A stretch of 15,179 bases of DNA from CAZYTO01 sp964650405 (lineage in GTDB: Bacteria > Acidobacteriota > Thermoanaerobaculia > Gp7-AA8), in contig CAZYTO010000131.1 in assembly GCA_964650405.1 (NCBI GenBank), positions 1 to 15,179 of the forward strand. The letters run 5' to 3'. Below, piece after piece: positions 1 to 8,100 of the stretch. The position numbers and the translations under genes are program-made. Each line of letters starts with the position of its first letter. Positions within the stretch are counted from its first letter, which is position 1. The notes beneath the pieces were generated by a model. The model was not told the DNA's origin, made no database searches, and saw only the letters and a program-made list of their open reading frames with translations.

Positions 1-38
1 CTACTCCAAGCAACGAGCGGAGAATGTGACAAAGTAGA

Positions 39-56
39 ACTAACCACTAACCACTC
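39..56 (-). repeat. Heptanucleotide repeat (AGTGGTT units) downstream of the fusion gene
   Basis: Read on the minus strand this is GAGTGGTTAGTGGTTAGT, two and a half copies of the 7-nt unit AGTGGTT. It is an exact 18-nt match to positions 10668-10685 on the plus strand. In both places it follows the 3' end of a gene in the sense direction of that gene; here it starts about 25 nt after the stop codon at 82-84. The flanking bases 1-38 contain a possible degenerate relative (AGCAACGAGCGGAG) of the GC-rich heptamer array seen at 9681-9760. I see no gene and no classical terminator hairpin in bases 1-81. Confidence 0.75.
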
Positions 57-64
57 CGCCCCTC

Positions 65-92
65 TCCTCACGCCCCCCTCCTCACGCCCCCC
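65..92. repeat. 14-nt tandem duplication spanning the stop codon
   Basis: The 14-mer TCCTCACGCCCCCC occurs twice in direct succession (65-78 and 79-92). On the minus strand each copy contains a TGA. The upstream one (82-84) ends the long aminotransferase-PEPC frame; the other (68-70) is its duplicate. It looks like a replication-slippage duplication at the very end of the gene and changes only the last few C-terminal residues (GGRGA). Confidence 0.7.
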
Positions 93-3000
93 TCCCTCCC
101 CGCAACTGCTCCAGCTCGATCATCTTCTCGATTGCGACGAGCGTCAGTTCATCGCGACCCAACTCCCGCAGGGCGGGCCATTGGCTGCGCAGATCCCGCG
201 ACAGCGCATCCGGGAGCGTGCGGAGCCAGCCTTCGATGCGGAGGTCGACGCATTCGCGTTTTTCGTCGAGGGTCAGTTCGCGGGCCAGGAGGAGGCGGGT
301 GGCGTCGTCGTGGTCGAGGAGGGTCTGGAGGAGGCTCCAGCGCCGGCCGGGCTGGTGGCGGCAGAGGGCGGTGAAGGCCACGGTGCCGGTCTCGCGGACG
401 ACTTCTTCTTCGCGGGTCAGGGTGCTTTCGTGCTCTTTCGTCTCGTCCCAACTGTCGGAGTCGCCGGCGAGGTAGCGGAGGTAGAGCATGGCGAAGAGGG
501 CGGTGGGAGCGATAAGCTCTTCGCGCGTGCGGGCGTCGACCCAGAGCGACGTCGCGGCGAGTTTGCAGCGCTGGGCGACGGACTCGGCGAGCGATTTGCC
601 GAAGATCAGGGCGACGGACTCGCGGACGAAGTAGGGCAGCTCGCCGGCGATGATCTCGCGGTAGCCGGGCGCGTGGCGGTCGAGAAGCACGGCGGCGCGG
701 CGGTCGAGGACGGCGAGATCGCTGACGACTGCGGGGAGCCCGAGGGTCGTGCAGGCCAGGTTGAAGTTGATGGCTCGCGGCAGGGTGACGCCCTCGGGCC
801 AGGCGTCGCGGAGGTCGCGGACGTCCGGCAGCTCGCGGCCGCCGCCCCACTCCTCGGGATACTCCGGAATGGAGCGGCCGTAGTTGACCGAGCCGGTGGC
901 CCGGATGCGCACGCGGGTCTGCGGCACGAGGCCGTTGAATGGGGCGATGAGCGGCGCGATGCGCAGGAGCGTCTCCGTGTGCGCCACGACGCCGCGGTGC
1001 ATCAGTCCGAGCAGCGCCTCGCGATCGTTCGGCGGCGGGACGAATGTTTCGGCGCTGCGCAACGCATCGGCGAGCTGCCGCGCACCCTCGGGTGCGTCGG
1101 CGCGGATGCCCTGCAGCGTCACGCCGTCCGCGCGCGAGAACTGGCGGATGACGCCGGGATGCTCGGGATCGAAGCCGCCGCGGAAGCCGGCCCGGCCGGC
1201 CCCGATGAGGAACGTGACCTTGCGCGGGATGGCGTCGCGCGAAGCCAGGGCCAGCGTGCAGGCGACGTCCGTGGCGATCTTGCCGCTGGACTCCGCCGTG
1301 TCCGACATGGCCACGAAGACGCGGACGGATGGCGCGTCGGGATGCAATCCGTTCAGCAACTCCGGCAGGTGCGCGAGCGCGCCGACGTTCTCCACGAGCG
1401 GCACGAGCTGGACGCGCTTCACCAGCTCGACGAGCCGCGCGCGGCGCGCCTGCGGGATACGCGCGGCGAGAAAGGCATCGGCGGCGAAGATGCCGTCGAT
1501 GGCTTCGCCGTAGAGCGTCCCGATCTTCTGCAGGGCTCCGAGGTCGGCGCGAGAATTGATCTGGGGCACGGAGATCTCGTAGATGGCATTGCGCGACGGC
1601 GTGAAGCCGATGCGCTCGCAGGCGAGGTGGAAGAGGAAGTTGGCGCGGGCGATGGAAGCGAGGATCTTGGAGATCTTCTCCTCGTCCTGTTCGAGATACG
1701 GATTGGGCACGCGGGTGAGCAGGAAACGGTCGCAGCCCGGCACGAGGCCGCGACGGAGCAGCTCCAGCACGACGCGCTCCGGCAGCTCGAGCCACTCGGG
1801 GCTGATCTGCCGCCCTTCGAAATCGAGAAGGACCTCGTTGCACGGTCCGAGCAGGTCGGCGATGGTCTCGTCGAACTCCTGCTGCGCGTCGACGAGCGGG
1901 TTCCACTCGAGGGTCTTGAGGACGCGTTCGGCTGAGGAGGTTTGTGGAGGACGGACAATCCTGTCCGTCAACGTCTCAGATTCACGTGAGGACGGACAGG
2001 ATTGTCCGTCCTCCACAACTCTGGCCCTTCGCAACTGCTCCGCGCGATGAGCGGTCGAGTCGGGATGCTTCGTGCCGGTGATGCGGGGCGACTCGGGGAG
2101 CAGCGGGATCGTGGCGCGCGCTTCGAGGAAGGCGGCGGGGTCGAGCTGGTCGAGGGGGTGGTGGACGCGCGGGACGGCGGAGGAGCCGAGGCGGCCCTGG
2201 CGTTCGATGCACCCCTGGACGCGCTCCATGAAGACGGCCAGCTCGCTGACGTCCTTCGAGCCATAGGACAGGCGCTGCCAGGTGTCGTAGCGGGAGGCGT
2301 CGCTGCCGGCGAACGCGGCAAACGGAATGCCGCCCACGCCTCCCGCCAGCAGGAAGTCGAAGGCATCCTCGGAGGTCCGCACCACGGCGCGCTCCCACAT
2401 GCCGTTGCGGCGGCGGTCGAAGCGTTCGCCGTTGAGGCCGGGGAAGGCGAGCGGCGCGTAGAACGTGCCGCCGAAGTCCGTGCGCTCGATGCCGAGAGGG
2501 GCGATGGCGTCGGCCGCCTCGATCATGAAGTCGCGGCGCGCGCGCATCTGCGGTGACGGGCGGCGCAAACCTGCCAGCGGGCTTTGCAGCGCCGCCAGAG
2601 CCCAGTCCTGGGCCAGCGTCGACGGCGTGGCCACGAGCCAGGCGGAGAGATTGGCCGCGACTTCGCGCGCCCGGACGCCGCTGGCCCGGATGTGATCGGA
2701 GAGGACCATCCAGCAGGCGCGCGCCCCGGTCGAGGCACCGAACATGTCCATCTTGGAGAGACCGGAGAGAAGCACGACCCATTCGCGCCACTCGGGATTG
2801 GCGAAGGCGGGATTGACGAAGGCGTCGACGTAATCGAGGCGCTGGTAGACGGCGTCGTAGAGGACGAAGACGCCGTGCTCCACGGCGATACCGACCAGCT
2901 CCTCGACGAGAGCGCGCGGATAGACACGGCCGGTGGGGTTGTGCGGATTGTTGAGGATGAGGGAGGAGATGCCGCCGCGGGCCAGCAGTCGCCGGAGTGC

Positions 3001-3498
3001 ATCCGGCTCGGGGATGAAGCCGGGGGCGGTCGTGGGCAATTCGACGACGTGCTTCCCGGCGCGCTCGACGAACCAGTCGTACTCCCAGCTCGGCCGCGGC
3101 ACGGCCACCCCCGAGCCGTCCTCGCCGAGGACTTCGAGGATCATGGCCAGTCCCGAGCGTGTGCCGGGCGTGAAGATCACCTCGTCGGGAAGGAACCGCA
3201 CCGTGCTGCCGGGGTAGTCGCGCCGGCCGTCGCGATTGACGAGAGCGGCGATCTCGCTGCGGACCTCGAGCCGCCCCACGGCGGAGCCGTAGCTGTGGAC
3301 GCTGTTGCGCGTGAGCCTCTGGGCCGCCCTCACGACCTCGGGGTGCGGCGCGAAGTCGGCGTTCTTGTAGTCCCCCTGTGTGAGGTCGAGCGCGCCTTCC
3401 TGCTGCACCCGGCGCGCGAAGGCCCGCACCAGCGGTTCGGGCGTAGCGAGTGCGCGCCGCGAAAGGCGGGCGTATGTCGGGGCGAGGATCGCGGACAT
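82..3498 (-). CDS. Aminotransferase fused to archaeal-type PEP carboxylase
   Basis: This is a 1138-residue two-domain protein. Residues 1 to about 430 are a class I/II PLP-dependent aminotransferase: NNPHNPTG (183-190), Asp215 and Tyr218 in YDAVYQ, the Schiff-base Lys249 in LSGLSK, Arg260, and Arg409 in RLSYG as the likely carboxylate binder. From about 470 the protein follows the short archaeal/clostridial PEP carboxylase family (usually about 500-540 aa): TKHPD (476-480, family TQHPD), LLDFEGR (557-563), VPLVEN (699-704), SDTA (732-735), GFRGG (771-775) and LPRAINF (906-912). Expected chemistry is PEP + bicarbonate to oxaloacetate, plus amino transfer, plausibly oxaloacetate to aspartate. 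Residues 494-519 come from an inserted palindrome. The ATG abuts the glnK stop (TGAATG), with GAGGGA 11 nt upstream, so translation is probably coupled. Two PEPC motif positions deviate from the family (Met731, Gly775). Both domain families are clear; activity and amino-donor specificity are inferred. Confidence 0.82.
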   Translation of the reverse strand: MSAILAPTYARLSRRALATPEPLVRAFARRVQQEGALDLTQGDYKNADFAPHPEVVRAAQRLTRNSVHSYGSAVGRLEVRSEIAALVNRDGRRDYPGSTVRFLPDEVIFTPGTRSGLAMILEVLGEDGSGVAVPRPSWEYDWFVERAGKHVVELPTTAPGFIPEPDALRRLLARGGISSLILNNPHNPTGRVYPRALVEELVGIAVEHGVFVLYDAVYQRLDYVDAFVNPAFANPEWREWVVLLSGLSKMDMFGASTGARACWMVLSDHIRASGVRAREVAANLSAWLVATPSTLAQDWALAALQSPLAGLRRPSPQMRARRDFMIEAADAIAPLGIERTDFGGTFYAPLAFPGLNGERFDRRRNGMWERAVVRTSEDAFDFLLAGGVGGIPFAAFAGSDASRYDTWQRLSYGSKDVSELAVFMERVQGCIERQGRLGSSAVPRVHHPLDQLDPAAFLEARATIPLLPESPRITGTKHPDSTAHRAEQLRRARVVEDGQSCPSSRESETLTDRIVRPPQTSSAERVLKTLEWNPLVDAQQEFDETIADLLGPCNEVLLDFEGRQISPEWLELPERVVLELLRRGLVPGCDRFLLTRVPNPYLEQDEEKISKILASIARANFLFHLACERIGFTPSRNAIYEISVPQINSRADLGALQKIGTLYGEAIDGIFAADAFLAARIPQARRARLVELVKRVQLVPLVENVGALAHLPELLNGLHPDAPSVRVFVAMSDTAESSGKIATDVACTLALASRDAIPRKVTFLIGAGRAGFRGGFDPEHPGVIRQFSRADGVTLQGIRADAPEGARQLADALRSAETFVPPPNDREALLGLMHRGVVAHTETLLRIAPLIAPFNGLVPQTRVRIRATGSVNYGRSIPEYPEEWGGGRELPDVRDLRDAWPEGVTLPRAINFNLACTTLGLPAVVSDLAVLDRRAAVLLDRHAPGYREIIAGELPYFVRESVALIFGKSLAESVAQRCKLAATSLWVDARTREELIAPTALFAMLYLRYLAGDSDSWDETKEHESTLTREEEVVRETGTVAFTALCRHQPGRRWSLLQTLLDHDDATRLLLARELTLDEKRECVDLRIEGWLRTLPDALSRDLRSQWPALRELGRDELTLVAIEKMIELEQLRGGRGA
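1942..2018. repeat. Palindromic element inserted in frame in the PEPC domain
   Basis: Two perfect 28-bp inverted arms (1942-1969 and 1991-2018) flank a 21-nt centre. Each arm is itself a smaller palindrome, GACGGACA-N4-TGTCCGTC, so the element can fold as one long hairpin or two short ones. On the minus strand it is read without stops as residues 494-519 of the fusion protein (core EDGQSCPSS...LTDRIVRPP), between the TKHPD motif and the next conserved PEPC block. No transposase is present. It behaves like a REP/MITE-type or RPE-type small palindromic repeat. The repeat is certain; its mobility is inferred. Confidence 0.9.
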
Positions 3499-3867
3499 TC
3501 AGGCGTCCACTCCCTCGGCGACGATCGGAGTCACGGCCGCTTCGTCTTCCTCTCCCGTGCGGATGCGGAAGACCTTCTCCACGGGGAGGACGAAGATCTT
3601 GCCGTCGCCGACCTGGCCGGTGCGCGCGGCCGCGAGGATGGCCTGGACAGTCGGCTCGACGAAGTGGTCGGAGACGCCGATCTCGAGCCGGACCTTCTCG
3701 GTCAGGTCGACCTTGACGGTGGTGCCGCGGTACGTCTCGACGCGCTCGGTCTCGCCGCCGTGACCCTGCACGCGGCTGATGCTGAGCCCGCGGACCTCGG
3801 CGCGATAGAGCGATTCGAGCACCGTGTTCAGTGTTTCGGAGCGGATGATGGCGACGATCAGTTTCAC
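3499..3867 (-). CDS. glnK: Nitrogen regulatory protein PII (GlnK type)
   Basis: This 122-residue PII signal protein senses 2-oxoglutarate and ATP/ADP and, next to amtB, would be expected to plug the ammonium channel through its T-loop. Conserved points are MKLIVAIIR at the N-terminus, YRG at 46-48, TGQVGDGKIFV (83-93, Lys90) and RIRTGEEDEAA (101-111, with Arg101 and Arg103). The T-loop is unusual: position 51, the Tyr modified in enterobacterial and actinobacterial proteins, is Val, and Gln39, which helps bind Mg-ATP/2-oxoglutarate, is Glu by ungapped alignment. The C-terminus runs about 10 residues beyond the usual 112. The start is GTG, overlapping the amtB stop as GTGA, with a strong AGGAGG 7 nt upstream. 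Family assignment is firm; the mode of regulation is inferred. Confidence 0.95.
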   Translation of the reverse strand: MKLIVAIIRSETLNTVLESLYRAEVRGLSISRVQGHGGETERVETYRGTTVKVDLTEKVRLEIGVSDHFVEPTVQAILAAARTGQVGDGKIFVLPVEKVFRIRTGEEDEAAVTPIVAEGVDA

Positions 3868-5150
3868 CAGCGAGCCTCCTGCGACAGGACGAGCACTTCT
3901 TCCTTGCGACTACCGCCCGGCGTTTCCTCGGGCAGAATGAGGATCGCCCCTTCGCCGTCGCTATAGGCCTCTTCCCCGTGCTGCGTGACGTCGAGCCCGA
4001 CGGCTTCGTCGCGCGCGGCCGCGCGCAGCGGCGTGACCAGCGCGATGAGCTTCAGCAGGGCGAACGTCGCCGCGGCGCTGAAGGCGATCGTGGCGGCCAC
4101 CGCGGCAGCCTGAATGGCGAGCTGCTTCGGATTCCCGAAGAGCAGTCCATTGCTGCCGCCCCACGCCTTCTGTGCAACGACGCCGGTGAGCAGCGCTCCC
4201 GTGATTCCGCCCGCGCCGTGCGCGGCGAGGACGTCGAGCGAATCGTCGAGCCGCGTTCGCGCGCGCCAGAGGAGAGCGAAGTAGCTGGGGAAGGCGGCCA
4301 CGGCACCGAGCACGATGGCGGAGAGCGGACTGATGAAGCCGGCCGCAGGCGTGATGGCCACCAGCCCCACGACGATGCCGGTGGCCGCGCCGACGGCGGT
4401 GGCCTTCCCCGTGCGGAAAAGGTCCAGCGCCATCCAGACGCAGAGCGTGGCCATGGGCGCGAACATGGTGTTGGTGAAGGCCACGGCCGCCGAAGCGTTC
4501 GCGGCCAGGGCGCTGCCGCCGTTGAAGCCGAACCAGCCGAGCCAGAGCAGCCCCGCGCCGAGGAGGGTGAAGGGAACGTTCTGCGGCACGAGCGCCTGGC
4601 GCCCGTAGTCCTTGCGCGGGCCGACCACGACGGCCACTACCAGGGCGGCCACGGCGGCGTTGATGTGCACGACCGTGCCGCCGGCGAAATCGAGCGCGCC
4701 CAGTCCGGCCAGCCAGCCGCCGCCCCACACCCAGTGCGCGATCGGCGCGTAGACGGCGACCGACCAGAAGGTGACGAAGGCCAGGTACGGCACGAAGCGC
4801 ATCCGTTCCACGATGGCGCCGGAGATCAGGGCGGCCGTGATGACGGCGAACGTCCCCTGATAGGCCATGAAAAGCACATGCGGAATCGTTCCCTGCGCGC
4901 CGGTGCCGACGCCGCGGAGCAGGGCGAACTGCAGTCCGCCGGCGAAGGGCGAGCCGTGAGCGAAGCCGATCGAGTAGCCCCCCAGCGCCCAGGCCATGCC
5001 GACGAAGCCGAGCGGCGCGAAGCTCATCATCAGCGTGTTGAGGGCGTTCTTCGACCGCACCATCCCGGCATAGAAGAACCCCAGAGCGGGCGTCATCATC
5101 AACACCAGAGCGGTGGCAACGAGCATCCAGGCGGTATCCGAAGCGTTCAT
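3864..5150 (-). CDS. amtB: Ammonium transporter (Amt/MEP/Rh family)
   Basis: This is a 428-residue polytopic inner-membrane ammonium channel with the usual roughly 11 hydrophobic segments. Family features in order: FFYAGMVRSKN (25-35), the Phe gate F101 in YQGTFAVI, DFAGGTVVHI (154-163) with the conserved Asp154 and first pore histidine His162, WFGFNGGS (206-213), and the second pore histidine His311 in AAHGAGG. The cytosolic tail has the family motif VGLDVTQHGEEAY (384-396), expected to contact GlnK, then an acidic extension. I chose the ATG at 5150 (MNASDTAW) rather than the upstream in-frame start at 5246. It has a good GAGGTG site, removes an overlap with gltB, and opens directly into the first membrane helix. 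It lies 2 nt after the gltB stop and overlaps glnK by 4 nt. Confidence 0.95.
   Translation of the reverse strand: MNASDTAWMLVATALVLMMTPALGFFYAGMVRSKNALNTLMMSFAPLGFVGMAWALGGYSIGFAHGSPFAGGLQFALLRGVGTGAQGTIPHVLFMAYQGTFAVITAALISGAIVERMRFVPYLAFVTFWSVAVYAPIAHWVWGGGWLAGLGALDFAGGTVVHINAAVAALVVAVVVGPRKDYGRQALVPQNVPFTLLGAGLLWLGWFGFNGGSALAANASAAVAFTNTMFAPMATLCVWMALDLFRTGKATAVGAATGIVVGLVAITPAAGFISPLSAIVLGAVAAFPSYFALLWRARTRLDDSLDVLAAHGAGGITGALLTGVVAQKAWGGSNGLLFGNPKQLAIQAAAVAATIAFSAAATFALLKLIALVTPLRAAARDEAVGLDVTQHGEEAYSDGEGAILILPEETPGGSRKEEVLVLSQEARW
3875..3880 (-). promoter_or_regulatory. Ribosome binding site of glnK
   Basis: The minus strand reads AGGAGG seven bases before the GTG start of glnK. This supports GTG at 3867 as the real start despite the non-ATG codon. 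The site lies inside the last codons of amtB, in keeping with coupled translation. Confidence 0.75.
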
Positions 5151-5152
5151 GG

Positions 5153-5158
5153 TCACCT
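5153..5158 (-). promoter_or_regulatory. Ribosome binding site of amtB overlapping the gltB stop
   Basis: The minus strand reads GAGGTGACCATG: the GAGGTG site, the TGA stop of gltB (5155-5153) and, two bases on, the ATG of amtB. This decides the amtB start at 5150 against the longer frame beginning at 5246. Confidence 0.7.
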
Positions 5159-8100
5159 CGTCGAGCCGCGGGCGTTCGCCGCAGCCTCGGTTGATTGGGT
5201 TTCGTGAAGGAGCGCAAGAGGCACGGTGCGCCGGAAGCGGCGGCACGCGCGAGGCCAGTTCCTCAGCAGCATCGCGGCGCGGCGGCTGCCGGTCTCCGCG
5301 GCATGTTCGGCGAGCAACTCGCGCAGCAGGCGTTCATCGTCGGGAGACAGCTCGCGCAGGGCGGCGGAGTCGCGATGCATCGACGCTTCGTGCGGATCGA
5401 GCATGAAGAGCGTTCCGCCGGTCATCCCGGCGGCGACGTTCCCGCCGGTCGTACCGAGGATCGCTACGGTTCCTGCTGTCATGTATTCGCATGCGTGATC
5501 TCCCGTACCTTCCACCACCGCCTGGGCGCCGCTGTTGCGCACGGCGAAACGCTCGCCGGCCCGTCCTGCCAGGAAGAGACGCCCGCCCGTCGCACCGTAA
5601 AGGACGGCGTTCCCGGCCAGCACGTCGTCGCGGCGGCGCGACTTCGGCCGGATGACGACCGTGCCGCCCGACATGCTCTTGCCCACGCCGTCGTTGGCGA
5701 TGCCTTCGAGCACCAGCGTCATGCCGCTGGTGCAGAACGCGCCGAAGCTCTGGCCGGCCGCGCCGCGGTAGGTGACGTGAACACCGCCGGGTGTGTGGAC
5801 GAGGTGACCGGCAATGCGGGCACCGACGGCACGGTCGGCGTTGGAGATGGGCAGGCGGAGGCGGAGCCGCTGTTCGCCGGTCGCGGTTCGTTGTTCGCGC
5901 CCAACCTCGGGGTCGAGATGCCTCAGGACGATCTCGTCGAGGGCGTCGCCGGTGGCGGGCGGCTCGTTGCGCGCGCCGTTGCCGAGGTTCGCAGGTCCGG
6001 CGCTCGCGAGGACGGCATCGAGGACCAGCGTTGCGGCTCGGGCGCCGGCGACGGGACGGACGGTGAGGAGCTCACTGCGGCCGATGACCTCGCGCAGCGA
6101 TCGAGCGCCAAGGCGCGCCAGGAGCTGGCGGGTCTCACCGGCCACGGCGCGGAAGAAACGCACGACGTCGTCCGGCGTGCCATGGAACTTCGCACGGAGG
6201 TCGTCTCGCTGGGTGGCAATGCCGGCGGGACAGGTGTTGAGATGGCACTGCCGGGCCATGACGCACCCCGCCGCGACGAGGGCGGCGGTGCCGAAGCCGA
6301 ATTCCTCAGCTCCGAGTAGTGCGGCAATGACAACGTCGCGCCCCGTCTTCAGGCCTCCGTTGACCTGCAATCGTACGCGATGACGCAGCCCGGCGCGGCT
6401 CAGCGCCTGGTGCGCCTCGGCGAGGCCGAGCTCCCACGGCGTGCCGGCGTTCCGGATCGAGCCGAGCGGCGAAGCTCCCGTGCCGCCGTCGTGGCCGCTG
6501 ATCTCGATGGCGTCGGCGTGGGCCTTGGCCACACCGATGGCGATCGTGCCGATGCCGCAGGAGGAGACCAGCTTCACGCTCACGGTAGCGCGGCGGTTGA
6601 CCTGCTTGAGGTCATAGATGAGCTGGGCCAGATCCTCGATGCTGTAGATGTCGTGGTGCGGCGGCGGCGAGATGAGCGTCGTCCCCGGCGCGGCGTTGCG
6701 CACGCGGGCAATGAGCGGCGTAACTTTCGCGCCGGGGAGCTGGCCGCCTTCGCCGGGCTTCGAGCCCTGCGCGATCTTGATCTGCAGCTCGTCCGCGCCG
6801 GCGAGGTAGTGCGCGGTCACGCCGAAGCGTGCCGAGGCCACCTGCTTGATGCGGTGACGCGTGCCGTGCTCGCCCCCTTCGCCGCAATTGCTGCGCGCGC
6901 CGAGGCGCTCCATGGCCCCTGCCAGCACCTCCTGCGCCTCGGGGGATAGCGAGCCGAGGGACATGGCCGCGGTCATGAAGCGGCGGGCGATGTCCGCTGC
7001 CGGCTCGACGTCTTCCAGCGCCACCGGCGCTTCGCGGAATGCGAAGAGGTCGCGCAGGACGACGGGATCCCGCGCCCCGACCAGCTCCGCGTACGCGCCG
7101 TAGCCGGCGTCCGTGCCGCTCTGCGCCGCGTGCCGAAGGGCCTTGACGACCTGCGGCTCGTACGTATGCTTCTCGCCGCCGCGGCGAAAGCGATACAACC
7201 CGCTCTCCGGCAGGCCGTTGGTTGTCTCCGAGAACGAGGCAGTGTGACGTTCCAGGACATCCCGGGCCACGTCCACCAGTGCGATGCCGCCGATCGACGA
7301 GACCGTGCCGGTGAAATGGGCGTCGATGAGCGCGCGGCTGATACCTACGGCTTCGAAGAGTTGCGCGCCCCGATACGATCGAAGCGTCGACACGCCCATC
7401 TTGGAGAGGATCTTCAGCAGTCCATTCGTCAGAGCCCGGTGGTAGCGGCGCCGCGCCTCGTCGACGTCGTCGCGCGAGCCGCCCTCCTGCCGCACGGCGT
7501 CGCTGACCGTGGCCCGCGCCAGCCACGGGCAGACGGCGTCGGCGCCGAAGGCGAGAAGGCAGGCCAGCTGGTGCTCGTCGCGCACGTCGCCCGCGTCGGC
7601 GATGAGGCTGACGTCGAGCCGGCAGCCTTGCCGGATGAGATGCTGATGGACGGCGGCGACAGCCAGGAGCGACGGAATGGCCGCCAGCTCCTCGTCGACG
7701 CCGCGGTCGCTGAGTACGAGACACGTCGCACCCTCGCGTACCGCGCGAACGGATTCAAGGAGGAGCGCATCGAGCGCGGCGGCCATGCCGATTTCGCCGT
7801 TCGCAGCATCGAACAGCAGCGAGAGCTCCGCGGCCTTCCATCCCCTGCGCGGCCAGGCCAGCAGGGCGCGCACTTCGACGGGCTTGAGGATCGGGTCGGG
7901 CAGGAGCACGTGCGCGGGAGGGCGCTCGCCTGCGGCGAGGAAGTTGCCGGTGCGGCCGAGGCGCGTCCGCAGCGACATCACCGCGCCTTCGCGCAGCGGG
8001 TCGATGGGAGGATTGGTCACCTGGGCGAAGCGTTGGCGGAAGTACGCATCGAGCAGCCGCGGGCGTGCGGAGAGAACGGCCAGCGGTGTGTCGTCTCCCA

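Noticed and set aside
181..1935. Long plus-strand open frame (584 codons) opposite the PEPC domain
   Set aside because: It mirrors the real gene in GC-rich DNA. Its translation is low-complexity, acidic and Ala/Gly/Asp/Glu-rich with no family motif, and the opposite strand has clear PEPC motifs.
1942..2018. CRISPR repeat or intrinsic terminator
   Set aside because: Only one pair of inverted arms, no regular spacers, no U-tract, and the frame reads through it.
2584..3966. Plus-strand open frame opposite the aminotransferase domain and glnK
   Set aside because: It spans two well-supported genes on the other strand and has no recognisable domain; a codon-bias shadow.
3978..5207. Plus-strand open frame (409 codons) opposite amtB
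   Set aside because: Charged, repetitive composition (Arg/Glu/Gly/Asp/His) with no motif, while amtB on the minus strand has complete signatures.
5151..5246. 32-residue N-terminal extension of AmtB from an upstream start
   Set aside because: It would overlap gltB by about 90 bp, is rich in Pro/Arg/Cys without membrane character, and the ATG at 5150 has a good ribosome binding site.
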